DNA of 49,564 nucleotides from Clostridium sp. LS (GCF_002760435.1 NZ_AUUU01000056.1:1-49564), one strand, 5' to 3'; positions 19,173 to 27,699 are shown, counted from the first letter of the stretch. Notes: generated by a model not told the origin, from the sequence alone. Numbers and translations: made by a program.

Positions 19173-19339
19173 AAAATAGCTCTCCACAAAATAATTCGTG
19201 ACAGTCTTATGCATGTTCTACATAAGCCCAGCAAATAGCATTAAAGCAATTAACTATTTACTTCGGCGAAAGTTCCTTTCGTATTATTTCTTCGAGCTTA
19301 CCTCCATAATACTACTTTTAAATTTCGCACCTCTATCTT
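19173..19339 (-). promoter_or_regulatory. Lysine riboswitch (L-box) aptamer
   Basis: Read on the minus strand the segment begins with AAGATAGAGGTGCG and contains the conserved blocks GCCGAAG, TTTGCTGG and GACTGTCACG, ending GGAGAGCTATTTT. Helix P1 pairs 19333-19339 with 19173-19179. The block order and spacing match the L-box of lysine biosynthesis and transport genes. The aptamer and its expression platform occupy most of the gap between 19024 and 19440. Confidence 0.93.
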
Positions 19340-19439
19340 AGTTATCTATCTATTAATTCATATGTAATTATGAGTTATAATTATAAATAAGTCAACATAA
19401 ATTTAATATTTTACATGAAATATTAAAAAAGCTTATACT

Positions 19440-19482
19440 AAATTTAAAAACCGGTTATCTAACATTGCAGATAACCGGTTTT
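19440..19482 (-). terminator. Terminator of the GntR/ABC transporter operon
   Basis: A perfect 14-bp stem (19447-19460 with 19469-19482) is followed, on the minus strand, by a T5 run. It lies 38 nt after the permease stop codon. Confidence 0.88.
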
Positions 19483-19520
19483 GATAATTCCAAAGAATAT
19501 ATGTTTTTTAGAATATTGTA

Positions 19521-20342
19521 CTATTCTAGGTTTAACTTATTCTTTAATATATAGTGAGTAATTATAAAATATCCTATGAAAAATATTAGGTTATATAAAA
19601 TAATAAATATTAAAATAGTATGAACAGCCAAAACAGAATGAGCCTCTAGATGAATTGTGTTTGTTTGACCAATTATTGAAAGTGCTATAAAAATAAAAGA
19701 TGAAATAGCACCAGAAATTATATTTAAAACAATGAATGCACCAAAAGATGATAAAATTCTATGTTTGCTAAATAAATGCCCAATTGATATGGATGAATAA
19801 ATCATAGTAAGAGACTTCAATATAGATATTAAAATTGCAATCAAGACTTCAACAATTATTATAGATATTTGAAAGCCAAATTCCTTATATGCTTCTGAAA
19901 GTGCTCTTGGAATATCATTGAATATTGCGTTGAATGTATTAGGATTAAAAGCCATGATAATAATTGAAAGTATAGCAACTAATCCGCTTATTATAAGCCA
20001 AAAAGCAGCAATGGAAAGTTTACTTGTTATATTTGTAATAGTAGTAACTGGGAGAGTATTCATCAGATAACCTTCATCTCCAAGTAAATTCTTATAAAAT
20101 CTCTGTATTATTACAAAGAATGTAACAATAATTACAGCAGCCATAGTACATCCATATGCAAAGGCACTTAATATGAATGGAATTGAACTAAAGCCTCTAA
20201 GTCCAAGGTTTGAAAGTTTAGCAGATAAATTAGTTTCCAAAAAAATTTTATTAATAGTAGCAAATACTAGTAGTACTGCATAAAGCGGGATAAGAATTCT
20301 ACCAGTTGCTTTTATCTCATATTTCATTAATTTTCCTAACAT
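19521..20342 (-). CDS. ABC transporter permease of a YtrA-type operon
   Basis: This 273-residue membrane protein has six predicted helices with an N-terminal MLGKLMKYEIKATGRILIPL, typical of ABC-2-type permeases in small GntR-controlled operons of Firmicutes. The C-terminus is HYILKNKLNLE. It overlaps the ATPase gene by 7 nt, so the two are translationally coupled and form one transporter. Substrate is unknown; relatives respond to cell-wall antibiotics or lipid II-binding agents. No extracellular solute-binding protein is present, which argues for export or a sensing/defence role. Confidence 0.8.
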   Translation of the reverse strand: MLGKLMKYEIKATGRILIPLYAVLLVFATINKIFLETNLSAKLSNLGLRGFSSIPFILSAFAYGCTMAAVIIVTFFVIIQRFYKNLLGDEGYLMNTLPVTTITNITSKLSIAAFWLIISGLVAILSIIIMAFNPNTFNAIFNDIPRALSEAYKEFGFQISIIIVEVLIAILISILKSLTMIYSSISIGHLFSKHRILSSFGAFIVLNIISGAISSFIFIALSIIGQTNTIHLEAHSVLAVHTILIFIILYNLIFFIGYFIITHYILKNKLNLE

Positions 20343-21115
20343 CTAAATACCTCCCTAAATAAAGCATCAACACTTTTTCCTTCATTTTCTCTAATTTCAT
20401 CAACACTCTTAGTTAAGAATACATTTCCGTATGAAATAAATACTACATCATCTAGAATTCTTTCAATATCAGAAATAAGATGGGTAGAGATTATAATAGT
20501 AGCATTTTCATTGTAGTTTGTAATTATTGTGTTTAAAATATAATCTCTAGCAGCTGGATCAACACCTGCAATAGGTTCATCTAACAAATATAAATCAGCT
20601 TCTCTGCTCATAACTAAGATTAATTGAACCTTTTCTTTTGTACCTTTAGACATGGTTTTTAATTTATCATTAGGATTGATATTTAGTTTTGCTAACATGT
20701 TATATGCTTTTTCAGGATTAAAATTATCATAAAAATCTTGAAAGAAATTAATAATGTCTGAAACTTTCATCCAATCATTAAGATAAGTTCTTTCGGGAAG
20801 GTATGAAACAATTTTTTTTGTTTCAATACCAGGTTTATTTCCAGCTATTAAGATTTCTCCGCTTGAAGGAGTCAAAAGTCCGTTTGCAAGCTTTATAAGA
20901 GTACTTTTACCACTGCCATTAGGGCCTAAGAGACCAACAATTCTGCCGCGATTAACTGTCAAGTTTATACCTTTTAAGGCTTCAGCCCCAGCATAGGCTT
21001 TGAATAGGTTTCTGCACTCTAAAATAGGGCTATTATCCATGATATTATTTGAAAAAGAAGACATTGTATCAGTTTCATTAGAAGTATACAACATTTTATT
21101 ATCATCATTATTCAT
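20336..21115 (-). CDS. ABC transporter ATP-binding protein
   Basis: The 259-residue ATPase has Walker A GLLGPNGSGKSTL, a variant signature TMSKGTKEKVQL in place of LSGGQ, and Walker B DLYLLDEPIAGVDPAARDY, followed by the switch histidine in IISTHLISDIE. An N-terminal extension of about 25 residues (NNDDNKMLYTSNETDTMSSF) precedes the nucleotide-binding domain; an internal ATG is possible but has no better ribosome site. It overlaps the upstream regulator gene by one base (TAATG) and the permease by 7 nt. It powers the permease encoded next. Confidence 0.9.
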   Translation of the reverse strand: MNNDDNKMLYTSNETDTMSSFSNNIMDNSPILECRNLFKAYAGAEALKGINLTVNRGRIVGLLGPNGSGKSTLIKLANGLLTPSSGEILIAGNKPGIETKKIVSYLPERTYLNDWMKVSDIINFFQDFYDNFNPEKAYNMLAKLNINPNDKLKTMSKGTKEKVQLILVMSREADLYLLDEPIAGVDPAARDYILNTIITNYNENATIIISTHLISDIERILDDVVFISYGNVFLTKSVDEIRENEGKSVDALFREVFRC

Positions 21116-21483
21116 TATTTCATCTCCTTTGATATAAATTCTATAAGGTCTATTGTTTCTTGTTTTGTATATCCAATCTTCTCCATGTTATAAAGAAATT
21201 TTTCTATTTGTTCTCGTGCTAAACCGTTTCTAATATCTTTAATCATATTAATATCCTCCGTAATAAATCTACCGCTTGTTCTTTGACTAAAAACTAAGCC
21301 TGTTCGCTCTAATTCTGTTAATGCTTTCTGCATTGTGTTTGGATTTACTGCTGCATCGCTTGCCATCTCTCTAACTGATGGTAATTTATCACCTGATTTG
21401 TATATGCCTGAAACAATTTTAAGTTGTATTTGTTCCATTAGCTGCATATAGATTGGTCTGTCGTCACTAAAAGTCCATGACAT
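21115..21483 (-). CDS. GntR-family regulator, YtrA subfamily
   Basis: The 122-residue protein has a winged HTH (IYMQLMEQIQLKIVSGIYKS, then LPSVREMASDAAVNPNTMQK) and only a short C-terminal tail of two helices, as in the YtrA subgroup that lacks a large effector domain. AAAGGAG is 8 nt before the ATG. It is the first gene of its operon, and a 32-bp dyad covering its own promoter implies autorepression. Effectors of this subgroup are mostly unknown; cell-envelope stress is a common trigger. Confidence 0.9.
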   Translation of the reverse strand: MSWTFSDDRPIYMQLMEQIQLKIVSGIYKSGDKLPSVREMASDAAVNPNTMQKALTELERTGLVFSQRTSGRFITEDINMIKDIRNGLAREQIEKFLYNMEKIGYTKQETIDLIEFISKEMK

Positions 21484-21516
21484 ATTCTCACTCCTTTGTA
21501 ATTGTATTATTGTAGT

Positions 21517-21567
21517 ATTGTACTAAGTTGTTAATACAATAGTACAATTATGGTTATTATTTGTCAA
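21517..21567 (-). promoter_or_regulatory. Promoter and operator of the GntR/ABC operon
   Basis: On the minus strand an exact TTGACA (21562-21567) is followed after 17 bp by TACTAT (21539-21544). The dyad ATTGTACTA (21517-21525) and TAGTACAAT (21540-21548), 14 bp apart, overlaps the -10 box. This is the geometry of a YtrA-type self-repressed promoter. Confidence 0.6.
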
Positions 21568-21654
21568 TAAAATATTTGAGTATTCTATCGACAAAAATTT
21601 TTGATTAACTTAATTGAAGTAAATTGATTTACATAAATAAATTTAATATTTTAT

Positions 21655-21682
21655 TAAAGTTACTAGAGGTTGAAATCGATAA
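21655..21682 (+). promoter_or_regulatory. Candidate sigma-D (FliA-type) promoter of the chemoreceptor gene
   Basis: TAAA (21655-21658) and CGATAA (21677-21682) resemble the motility-sigma consensus TAAA-N15-GCCGATAT, with an inferred 16-bp spacer. The following gene encodes a chemoreceptor, the usual target of this sigma factor. Confidence 0.4.
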
Positions 21683-21766
21683 ATAATATATAAATTGATG
21701 AAAGTTGTCTCAAAAGTATGAAAAAATATTTATTTTATTACGGGATTAATAGGAAGGGTGAGTTTT

Positions 21767-22813
21767 ATGGTAAAGATAAAGGAAAATAATGAACTTGATA
21801 TGGATGCATTGGAGATAAGAGATATTATTGACATTAAATTATTACAAAAATTCCAAGACGATTTTGCTTTTGCAATGAATTGTGCAAGTGTAACAGTTGA
21901 TAAAAATGGTAGTCCCGTAACTAATCCAAGTAGTTATACAAGATTTTGCGAAAAATTTGTTCATTCCACTAAAACGGGGGATGACAGATGTGCAGCTTCA
22001 CACAAAAGAATGGGAGAAGAGGCCGCAAGAACAGGGAAGCCTTTTGTAGGAGCGTGTCATGCCGGTCTTATAGATTTTGCAGCTCCCATAATTATTGAAG
22101 GAAAGTTAATTGGGACAGTTTTAGGTGGACAAATGCTGACGGAAACCCCTAAAGATCAAGAGTTTATAAAAATAGCTAAAGAGATAGATGTTGATTCAAA
22201 TTCACTTGTAAAATCAGTACATGAAGTTAATATAGTAGATTTTAAGCATATAGAAGCAGCAGCTAGTGTATTATTTCTTGTTGTAAATTCTCTTGCTAAG
22301 AATGGACATAATCAAATTCAATTAGATATGGTATCTAGAAGGCTAGCTAATAATTTTATGCAAGTATCTGCTACAATAGAAGAACTTTCAGCTTCAGCAA
22401 ATAGTATTTCCTCTCAACAAGAAAATTTAAATACTGAAATTGCGCAGGTAGGAGTAGTGGCGGAACAAATTAATAATATATTAGCTGCCATAAATAATAT
22501 AGCTGCTCAAACTAAAATGTTAGGACTTAATGCCTCTATTGAAGCTGCACGTGCAGGAGAAGTCGGAAAAGGCTTTTCGGTTGTTGCAAAGGAAATAAAA
22601 AATTTAGCTGAAAATTCAAAAGAAACAGCAAAGAGTATTGCAGATTTAACAACTCAAATAAAACAGTCCGTAAATGAAACAGTGAAAAATTCTCATACAA
22701 CTCTTGAAACAAGTAAGGAGCAATCAAAGGCCATGGAACTAGTGGGTGAAAATATTCAAGATTCTGTACAACTTGTGGATCAGTTAGTAGACTTAATGGA
22801 AAGTTTAAAATAA
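21767..22813 (+). CDS. Soluble chemoreceptor with PocR sensory domain
   Basis: The 348-residue protein has no membrane helix. Residues from about 20 to 180 form a PocR-type ligand-binding domain ([15 protein letters not shown], then [24 protein letters not shown]), which carries several cysteines and in relatives senses small organic molecules. Residues from about 205 to the end form a short methyl-accepting signalling domain with the hairpin tip [20 protein letters not shown]. This is a minimal cytoplasmic receptor that would feed CheA. GGAAGGGTGAG sits before the ATG at 21767; a GTG at 21758 overlaps that ribosome site and is rejected. No other chemotaxis gene is in the window. Confidence 0.87.
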   Translation: MVKIKENNELDMDALEIRDIIDIKLLQKFQDDFAFAMNCASVTVDKNGSPVTNPSSYTRFCEKFVHSTKTGDDRCAASHKRMGEEAARTGKPFVGACHAGLIDFAAPIIIEGKLIGTVLGGQMLTETPKDQEFIKIAKEIDVDSNSLVKSVHEVNIVDFKHIEAAASVLFLVVNSLAKNGHNQIQLDMVSRRLANNFMQVSATIEELSASANSISSQQENLNTEIAQVGVVAEQINNILAAINNIAAQTKMLGLNASIEAARAGEVGKGFSVVAKEIKNLAENSKETAKSIADLTTQIKQSVNETVKNSHTTLETSKEQSKAMELVGENIQDSVQLVDQLVDLMESLK

Positions 22814-22842
22814 ACAACTAATATTAGTAATGAGCTGTAAAA

Positions 22843-22874
22843 GCTACCTCAGAATAATCTGGGGTAGTTTTTTT
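22843..22874 (+). terminator. Terminator after the chemoreceptor gene
   Basis: An 11-bp stem with two G-T pairs (22843-22853 with 22858-22868) leads into T7. Confidence 0.85.
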
Positions 22875-22942
22875 ATATATGAAGACTACTAGTTTTAAAG
22901 ATATGTAGAATATAATACTAAAATTGACACTATTTAAATTAG

Positions 22943-23004
22943 TTGAAGATATGAAAATATCTGATATAATTAGTTTAATAGGTGTATATACACCTGTAAA
23001 CTAA
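22943..23004 (+). promoter_or_regulatory. nadABC promoter with palindromic operator (probable NiaR site)
   Basis: TTGAAG (22943-22948) and TATAAT (22965-22970) form a promoter with a 16-bp spacer. Immediately downstream is the perfect palindrome AGGTGTATATACACCT (22980-22995), enclosed by outer arms TTAGTTTA (22970-22977) and TAAACTAA (22997-23004). Position over the start point implies repression. NiaR, the niacin-responsive repressor of Firmicutes NAD genes, is the natural candidate. Confidence 0.65.
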
Positions 23005-23022
23005 TAAGAAAGAAGTGTAAAT

Positions 23023-23952
23023 ATGGGGGCAGATTTAGTTCAAGAAATATTAAGATTAAAGAAGGAAAAGAATGCGGTTATTCTTGCTCATTATTATCAG
23101 CCTGGAATTATTCAAGAGTTAGCTGATTATGTTGGAGATTCTTATTATTTAAGTGAAGTTGCTAGGGACTGTAAGGAAGAAACTATAATGTTTTGTGGAG
23201 TTAGGTTCATGGCTGAAAGTGCAAAAATATTATCACCGCATAAAACAGTTCTAATGCCATGTGCCAGTGCAGGATGTTCAATGGCTGATATGGCTAGTGG
23301 TAAAGCTTTGCTAGAATTAAAGGAAAAGTATCCAGGTGCGTATGTTGTTTGTTATATAAATTCAACAGCTAATGTAAAAGCACACTGTGATTTAGCTGTA
23401 ACATCTTCAAGCGCACTTAAGATATTAAAAAATATACCAAATAAGCAAATAATGTTTTTACCAGATAGAAATTTAGGTGAATATATTTCAGAGTTTTTCC
23501 CAGAAAAAGAATTTATATTATGGGATGGGTTCTGTAGATGTCATAATAAAGTAAGTAGAGAAGATATATTAAAAGAAAAAGAAAAACATAAAGATGCTAA
23601 AGTACTAGTGCATCCGGAATGTACTAAGGAAATTAGAGATATTGCAGATTATGTAGGAAGTACAAGTGGTATTATAGATTACGCGACTAAAGATGAAGGA
23701 AATGAATTTATAATAGCTACAGAAGAAGGAATTTTGCATGAGTTAAAAAAGAAAAATCCAAATAAAGGTTTCTTTATTCCTGGAGATAAAATATGCTGTC
23801 AGGATATGAAGAAGACAACCCTTGAAAATTTATATGATGCTCTATTGAATGGAAAAAATGAAATGATTTTAGATGAAAATATTAGAAAAAAAGCTTTAAG
23901 GTCATTAGAAAATATGCACCTATTAGCATCAGCAAGTGCTAAAAATAATTAG
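23023..23952 (+). CDS. nadA: Quinolinate synthase
   Basis: The 309-residue enzyme condenses iminoaspartate with dihydroxyacetone phosphate to quinolinate, the second step of NAD synthesis from aspartate. It is the short form carrying an oxygen-labile 4Fe-4S cluster. Its three cysteine ligands are expected in MPCASAGCSMADM, in the FCRCHNK region and in GDKICCQDMK. LAHYYQPGIIQ and the later VHPECTKEI are conserved substrate-binding segments. The ribosome site AGAAAGAAG is weak. It heads the nadA-nadB-nadC operon behind a palindromic operator. Confidence 0.96.
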   Translation: MGADLVQEILRLKKEKNAVILAHYYQPGIIQELADYVGDSYYLSEVARDCKEETIMFCGVRFMAESAKILSPHKTVLMPCASAGCSMADMASGKALLELKEKYPGAYVVCYINSTANVKAHCDLAVTSSSALKILKNIPNKQIMFLPDRNLGEYISEFFPEKEFILWDGFCRCHNKVSREDILKEKEKHKDAKVLVHPECTKEIRDIADYVGSTSGIIDYATKDEGNEFIIATEEGILHELKKKNPNKGFFIPGDKICCQDMKKTTLENLYDALLNGKNEMILDENIRKKALRSLENMHLLASASAKNN

Positions 23953-23961
23953 GTAATATAA

Positions 23962-25269
23962 ATGAATAAATTTGTTGATGTTTTAATAATAGGTTCAGGA
24001 GTATCAGGTCTTTATTGTGGGTTGAATTTAAGGAAGGATTTAAATATTTTAGTTGTATGCAAGGATAAGATAAACTGCAGTAACACATATCTAGCTCAAG
24101 GGGGAATATCTGTTGCGAGAGGTATAAATGATATTCCACTATATATAGAAGATACTTTAAAAGCAGGGAAGTATAAAAATGATTTAGAAGCAGTAAAAGT
24201 TTTAGCAGCTGAATCTATGGATAATATAAATAATTTAATAGATATGGGACTTAAATTTGATAGAAATGAAGATGATAGTTTAAATTTTACTAAAGAAGGT
24301 GCTCATTCAATAAACAGAATAGTTCATACAAAAGATAATACGGGAGAAAGCACAGCTAAGATCTTAATTGATAAAGTGAAACAAAAGGACAATATAAGTA
24401 TTTACGAAGATACTTATTTTGTAGATATTATTGAAAAAGAAGAGAAATGTATTGGAGCTGTATTAGTAAAAGAAAATGAACAAATAAATGTTTATGCCAA
24501 AGCTGTGGTACTTGCTACTGGTGGAATAGGTGGATTGTTCAATAACTCAACAAATCAAAGAATTTTAACAGGTGATGGAATAGCTTCTGCAATAATGCAT
24601 AATATTCAGCTTAAAGACATGAATTATATCCAAATTCACCCAACTGCATTTTATGAAGAAGAAGGAAATCAGAGAAGATTTTTAATATCTGAATCATTGA
24701 GAGGTGAAGGTGGAATTTTGACAAATGTAAATGGTAAAAGATTTATAAACGAACTTTTACCTAGAGATGTAGTGTCAGATGCAGTATATGAACAAATAAG
24801 AGAAACTCAAACACCTTATGTGTATTTAGATATAAGATTTTTAGGAAGAGATTATATTGTAAATAGATTTTCAACTATTTATGAAGAGTGTTTGAAAAGA
24901 GGAACAGATATAACGAAAGAGTGTATTAAAGTATCCCCAGCTCAACACTTTTTTATGGGTGGGATAAAAGTAGATCTGAATTCAAAAACTTCTATGGAAA
25001 ATTTATATGCTGTTGGTGAAACAAGCTGTACAGGAATACATGGAGCTAATAGATTGGCAAGTAATTCTTTACTTGAGGGACTTGTGTTTTCTAAAAGAGC
25101 TGCGGATAATATTAATAATTCTGTGGATAATTTGGAAATAAAAGTTACTACAGTGGATAAACTAAATAAATCAATTGAAGAGCTGGCTGATATAAAGAGG
25201 GATTTAGCTATACGAGTTATAAAGGAGCAAGGGGGAAAGCTGGATGATGAATTATTTAGCTATCGATAA
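23962..25269 (+). CDS. nadB: L-aspartate oxidase
   Basis: The 435-residue flavoprotein oxidises L-aspartate to iminoaspartate, the substrate of NadA. The FAD dinucleotide fold starts at residue 8 (IIGSGVSGLYCGLN); TYLAQGGISVA, GAHSINRIVHTKDNTGEST and GIHGANRLASNSLLEGLVFS are conserved fumarate-reductase-type motifs. The protein is about 100 residues shorter than the Escherichia coli enzyme (about 540) because the C-terminal helical domain is nearly absent; nothing suggests a frameshift, and its end overlaps nadC by 26 nt. In anaerobes fumarate is the probable electron acceptor. Confidence 0.95.
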   Translation: MNKFVDVLIIGSGVSGLYCGLNLRKDLNILVVCKDKINCSNTYLAQGGISVARGINDIPLYIEDTLKAGKYKNDLEAVKVLAAESMDNINNLIDMGLKFDRNEDDSLNFTKEGAHSINRIVHTKDNTGESTAKILIDKVKQKDNISIYEDTYFVDIIEKEEKCIGAVLVKENEQINVYAKAVVLATGGIGGLFNNSTNQRILTGDGIASAIMHNIQLKDMNYIQIHPTAFYEEEGNQRRFLISESLRGEGGILTNVNGKRFINELLPRDVVSDAVYEQIRETQTPYVYLDIRFLGRDYIVNRFSTIYEECLKRGTDITKECIKVSPAQHFFMGGIKVDLNSKTSMENLYAVGETSCTGIHGANRLASNSLLEGLVFSKRAADNINNSVDNLEIKVTTVDKLNKSIEELADIKRDLAIRVIKEQGGKLDDELFSYR

Positions 25270-26083
25270 GATAATAAAAGATGCACTTATTGAGGATATA
25301 CCAAATGAAGATATAACAACAAACTCAATTATAAATGAAGAAAGCATTGCAACAGTGGAATTGCTTTGTAAAGAAGATGGAATAGTTGCAGGCTTAGATG
25401 TTTTCAAAAGAGTATTTGATATATTAGGAAATGTGCAAATTGAGTTTTACAAAAATGATGGAGACAAGGTATATGCAAAAGATAAGGTTGGTTTCTTAAA
25501 AGGAAGCACTAGGAATTTATTACTTGGCGAAAGAATAGCATTAAATTTATTACAAAGAATGAGTGGAATAGCTACTTTAACTAATAAATTTGTCAAAGAA
25601 ATAAGTCATACCAATGCAAAGTTATTAGATACAAGAAAGACAACACCAAATCTTAGAATACTAGAAAAATACTCAGTAAAAATTGGTGGAGGATGTAATC
25701 ACAGATTTAATCTATCGGATGGTATTATGCTTAAGGATAATCATATAAGTGCTGCTGGAGGAATAAAAAATGCTGTATTCCTTGCAAGGAAAAATTCTTC
25801 ATTTGTAAGAAAGATTGAAGTAGAAACTGAAAATCTTGAAATGGTAAAGGAAGCGTTGGATGCAAAGGCTGATATAATAATGCTTGACAATATGAACTTA
25901 GATATGGCTAAAAGAGCAGTAGAGATAATAGATAAAAAAGCATTAATTGAGTTTTCGGGGAACGTTGAATTAAGTAATATCAGAGAAATAGCTGAAATAG
26001 GAGTAGATTATATATCAGTTGGAGCTTTAACTCACTCAGCTAGAATATTGGATTTTAGCATGAAAAATCTTACTTTGCTTTAA
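25244..26083 (+). CDS. nadC: Nicotinate-nucleotide pyrophosphorylase (quinolinate phosphoribosyltransferase)
   Basis: The 279-residue enzyme converts quinolinate and PRPP to nicotinate mononucleotide with loss of CO2, the third step of the pathway. EDIPNEDITT at the N-terminus, LLDTRKTTPNLR, KIGGGCNHRFNL and VETENLEMVKEAL are conserved active-site segments. Start choice: two adjacent ATGs (25244, 25247) follow GGGGGAAA inside the 3' end of nadB, so coupling to nadB translation is likely. The length is normal for the family. Confidence 0.96.
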   Translation: MMNYLAIDKIIKDALIEDIPNEDITTNSIINEESIATVELLCKEDGIVAGLDVFKRVFDILGNVQIEFYKNDGDKVYAKDKVGFLKGSTRNLLLGERIALNLLQRMSGIATLTNKFVKEISHTNAKLLDTRKTTPNLRILEKYSVKIGGGCNHRFNLSDGIMLKDNHISAAGGIKNAVFLARKNSSFVRKIEVETENLEMVKEALDAKADIIMLDNMNLDMAKRAVEIIDKKALIEFSGNVELSNIREIAEIGVDYISVGALTHSARILDFSMKNLTLL

Positions 26084-26159
26084 ATAGTATTAAATAATGT
26101 GTTATAATAGTAGAAGAGATTTAAAATCAGTATTATTGAATAAATATAGTATAAGATTA

Positions 26160-26201
26160 AAGTTGCGCTGAAGTAATATTTTACTTAGGGCAGCTTTTTT
26201 T
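26160..26201 (+). terminator. Terminator of the nadABC operon
   Basis: Two stacked stems (26160-26166 with 26190-26196; 26171-26176 with 26181-26186) separated by an internal loop lead into T7. Confidence 0.75.
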
Positions 26202-26218
26202 ATAAATATTCTTAGTTT

Positions 26219-26260
26219 GTTTCAAATGTAACAGATTTAAAATCAATATCTTATTATAAT
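26219..26260 (+). promoter_or_regulatory. Ferredoxin-gene promoter with Crp/Fnr-like site
   Basis: GTTTCAAATGTAAC (26219-26232) is a near-perfect dyad centred at 26225.5. The -10 box TATAAT is at 26255-26260. The distance from site to -10 is 36 bp start to start, identical to the hcp promoter. Confidence 0.6.
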
Positions 26261-26345
26261 AGATTTATAAGGTCAATAAAGCAAAAATCTAATGATTATA
26301 TAGAGAGAAATTTGATGAATTTAAAATATTAGGAGGGTGAATTTT

Positions 26346-27080
26346 ATGATAAGAAAGGTTATTAAAATAGATGAAGAAAAGTGTAATGGGTGTGGGCTTT
26401 GTGCAAATGCATGTCATGAAGGTGCAATTGGTATAATAGATGGAAAGGCAAAATTACTACGTGATGACTATTGTGATGGATTTGGTGACTGCCTTCCTTC
26501 ATGTGCAGCTGGTGCCATTACTTTTGAAGAACGTGAAGCAGCTCCTTATGATGAAGAAGCAGTAAAAATAAATATGGAAAAAAGAAAAATGGAGGAAAAA
26601 AAGATGGAATTAAATAAAAATGCAGCTATTCCAGTTGGATGTCCAGGCTCTCAGGCTAGTATGCTAAGTCATAAGAAAATTGAAGTTAAAAGAGAAGCTG
26701 ATTCTGGAGAAGTAATATCACAATTGAACCAGTGGCCAGTACAAATTAAACTTGTTTCTCCAAATGCAGTGTACTTTAATAATGCAAATTTACTTATAGC
26801 AGCGGATTGTACAGCCTATGCCTATGGTGATTTTCATAATAAATTTATAAAAAATAGAATTACTCTAATAGGGTGTCCGAAGCTTGATGAGGGAGATTAT
26901 TCAGAAAAATTAACAACAATTCTAAAAATGAATGATATAAAAAGTGTAACTGTTGTTAGAATGGAAGTTCCTTGCTGTGGTGGAATAGAAAATGCGGTTA
27001 AAACTGCATTAAAAGCAAGTGACAAAATGATTCCTTGGCAAGTAGTAACCATTTCGAGGAACGGAGAAATTATAGAGTAG
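26346..27080 (+). CDS. Ferredoxin-domain iron-sulfur protein
   Basis: This 244-residue protein starts with a two-cluster ferredoxin domain. The first motif is complete (C13, C16, C19, C23), but the second reads C43-x5-C49-x3-C53 with Phe at residue 46 where a cysteine would be expected. A charged linker (about 60-100) follows. The C-terminal domain holds further cysteines in AADCTAYAYGDF, LIGCPKLD and EVPCCGGIEN, suggesting another metal or cluster site. AGGAGG 9 nt before the ATG at 26346 rejects a GTG at 26337. Its promoter matches that of hcp, so it may be the electron donor or repair partner of the hybrid cluster protein (FrdX-like). The partner role is an inference. Confidence 0.82.
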   Translation: MIRKVIKIDEEKCNGCGLCANACHEGAIGIIDGKAKLLRDDYCDGFGDCLPSCAAGAITFEEREAAPYDEEAVKINMEKRKMEEKKMELNKNAAIPVGCPGSQASMLSHKKIEVKREADSGEVISQLNQWPVQIKLVSPNAVYFNNANLLIAADCTAYAYGDFHNKFIKNRITLIGCPKLDEGDYSEKLTTILKMNDIKSVTVVRMEVPCCGGIENAVKTALKASDKMIPWQVVTISRNGEIIE

Positions 27081-27092
27081 AAATAAAAATAA

Positions 27093-27138
27093 GATATGTC
27101 TGTATCTATAAGTTTTAGGTATAGACATATCATTTTTT
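27093..27138 (+). terminator. Terminator after the ferredoxin gene
   Basis: A 13-bp stem with two G-T pairs (27093-27105 with 27119-27131) is followed by a T6 run. Confidence 0.85.
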
Positions 27139-27240
27139 ATTTTAAAATAAAAAAATATATATTCAGTATAACAAATTAGAGGATATTATTAGCAAGTTGT
27201 AGAATAATATAAATAACTAATAATATAAGGGGGAGTATAT

Positions 27241-27672
27241 ATGAATAAGAGGAAAGTGTTAATACCGATAGATGGAACAGAGAGAAGTATGCATTCTTTA
27301 GAGTTTGTAAAAGAAATATTTCCCAAAGACTCAATTGAAATAATAATAATGAATGTTAAAGAATTAGTGTTAATCAATGAGATGATAGTTGCTGATGAAA
27401 TAAAATTTGCTCAAGAATTAGGTGAAGAAATTTTAGAAGCAGCAAAAGAAAAAATGAAAGATTATAAGGTTGAGACGTTTTTTGCTTTTGGGTATCCAGG
27501 AGATGAGATTATAAAGAAAGCAAACGAAGAAAATATAGGTGTAATCGTTATGACAAAGTCCACTAAAAGAGGGTTAACAAGAATGATAGGATCAGTAACA
27601 ACTAATGTTGTAAAAAGAGCAAAATGTATTGTAATGATAGTTCCTAATGATTTTACAATTAGTATTAAATGA
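27241..27672 (+). CDS. Universal stress protein, UspA family
   Basis: The 143-residue single-domain protein starts with the beta strand KRKVLIPIDGTERSMHSLEF, where Asp binds the nucleotide base in ATP-binding members. It ends with VIVMTKSTKRGLTRMIGS and VTTNVVKRAKCIVMIVP, the G-x2-G-x9-G-like phosphate loop of the family, although the first glycine spacing is not perfect. ATP binding is probable but unproven. GGGGGAG precedes the ATG. It is monocistronic, with a weak hairpin after it. Usp proteins modulate survival under starvation or stress; no specific role can be read here. Confidence 0.88.
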   Translation: MNKRKVLIPIDGTERSMHSLEFVKEIFPKDSIEIIIMNVKELVLINEMIVADEIKFAQELGEEILEAAKEKMKDYKVETFFAFGYPGDEIIKKANEENIGVIVMTKSTKRGLTRMIGSVTTNVVKRAKCIVMIVPNDFTISIK

Positions 27673-27699
27673 TAAAGTGTATGCAAAGCATATATTATA

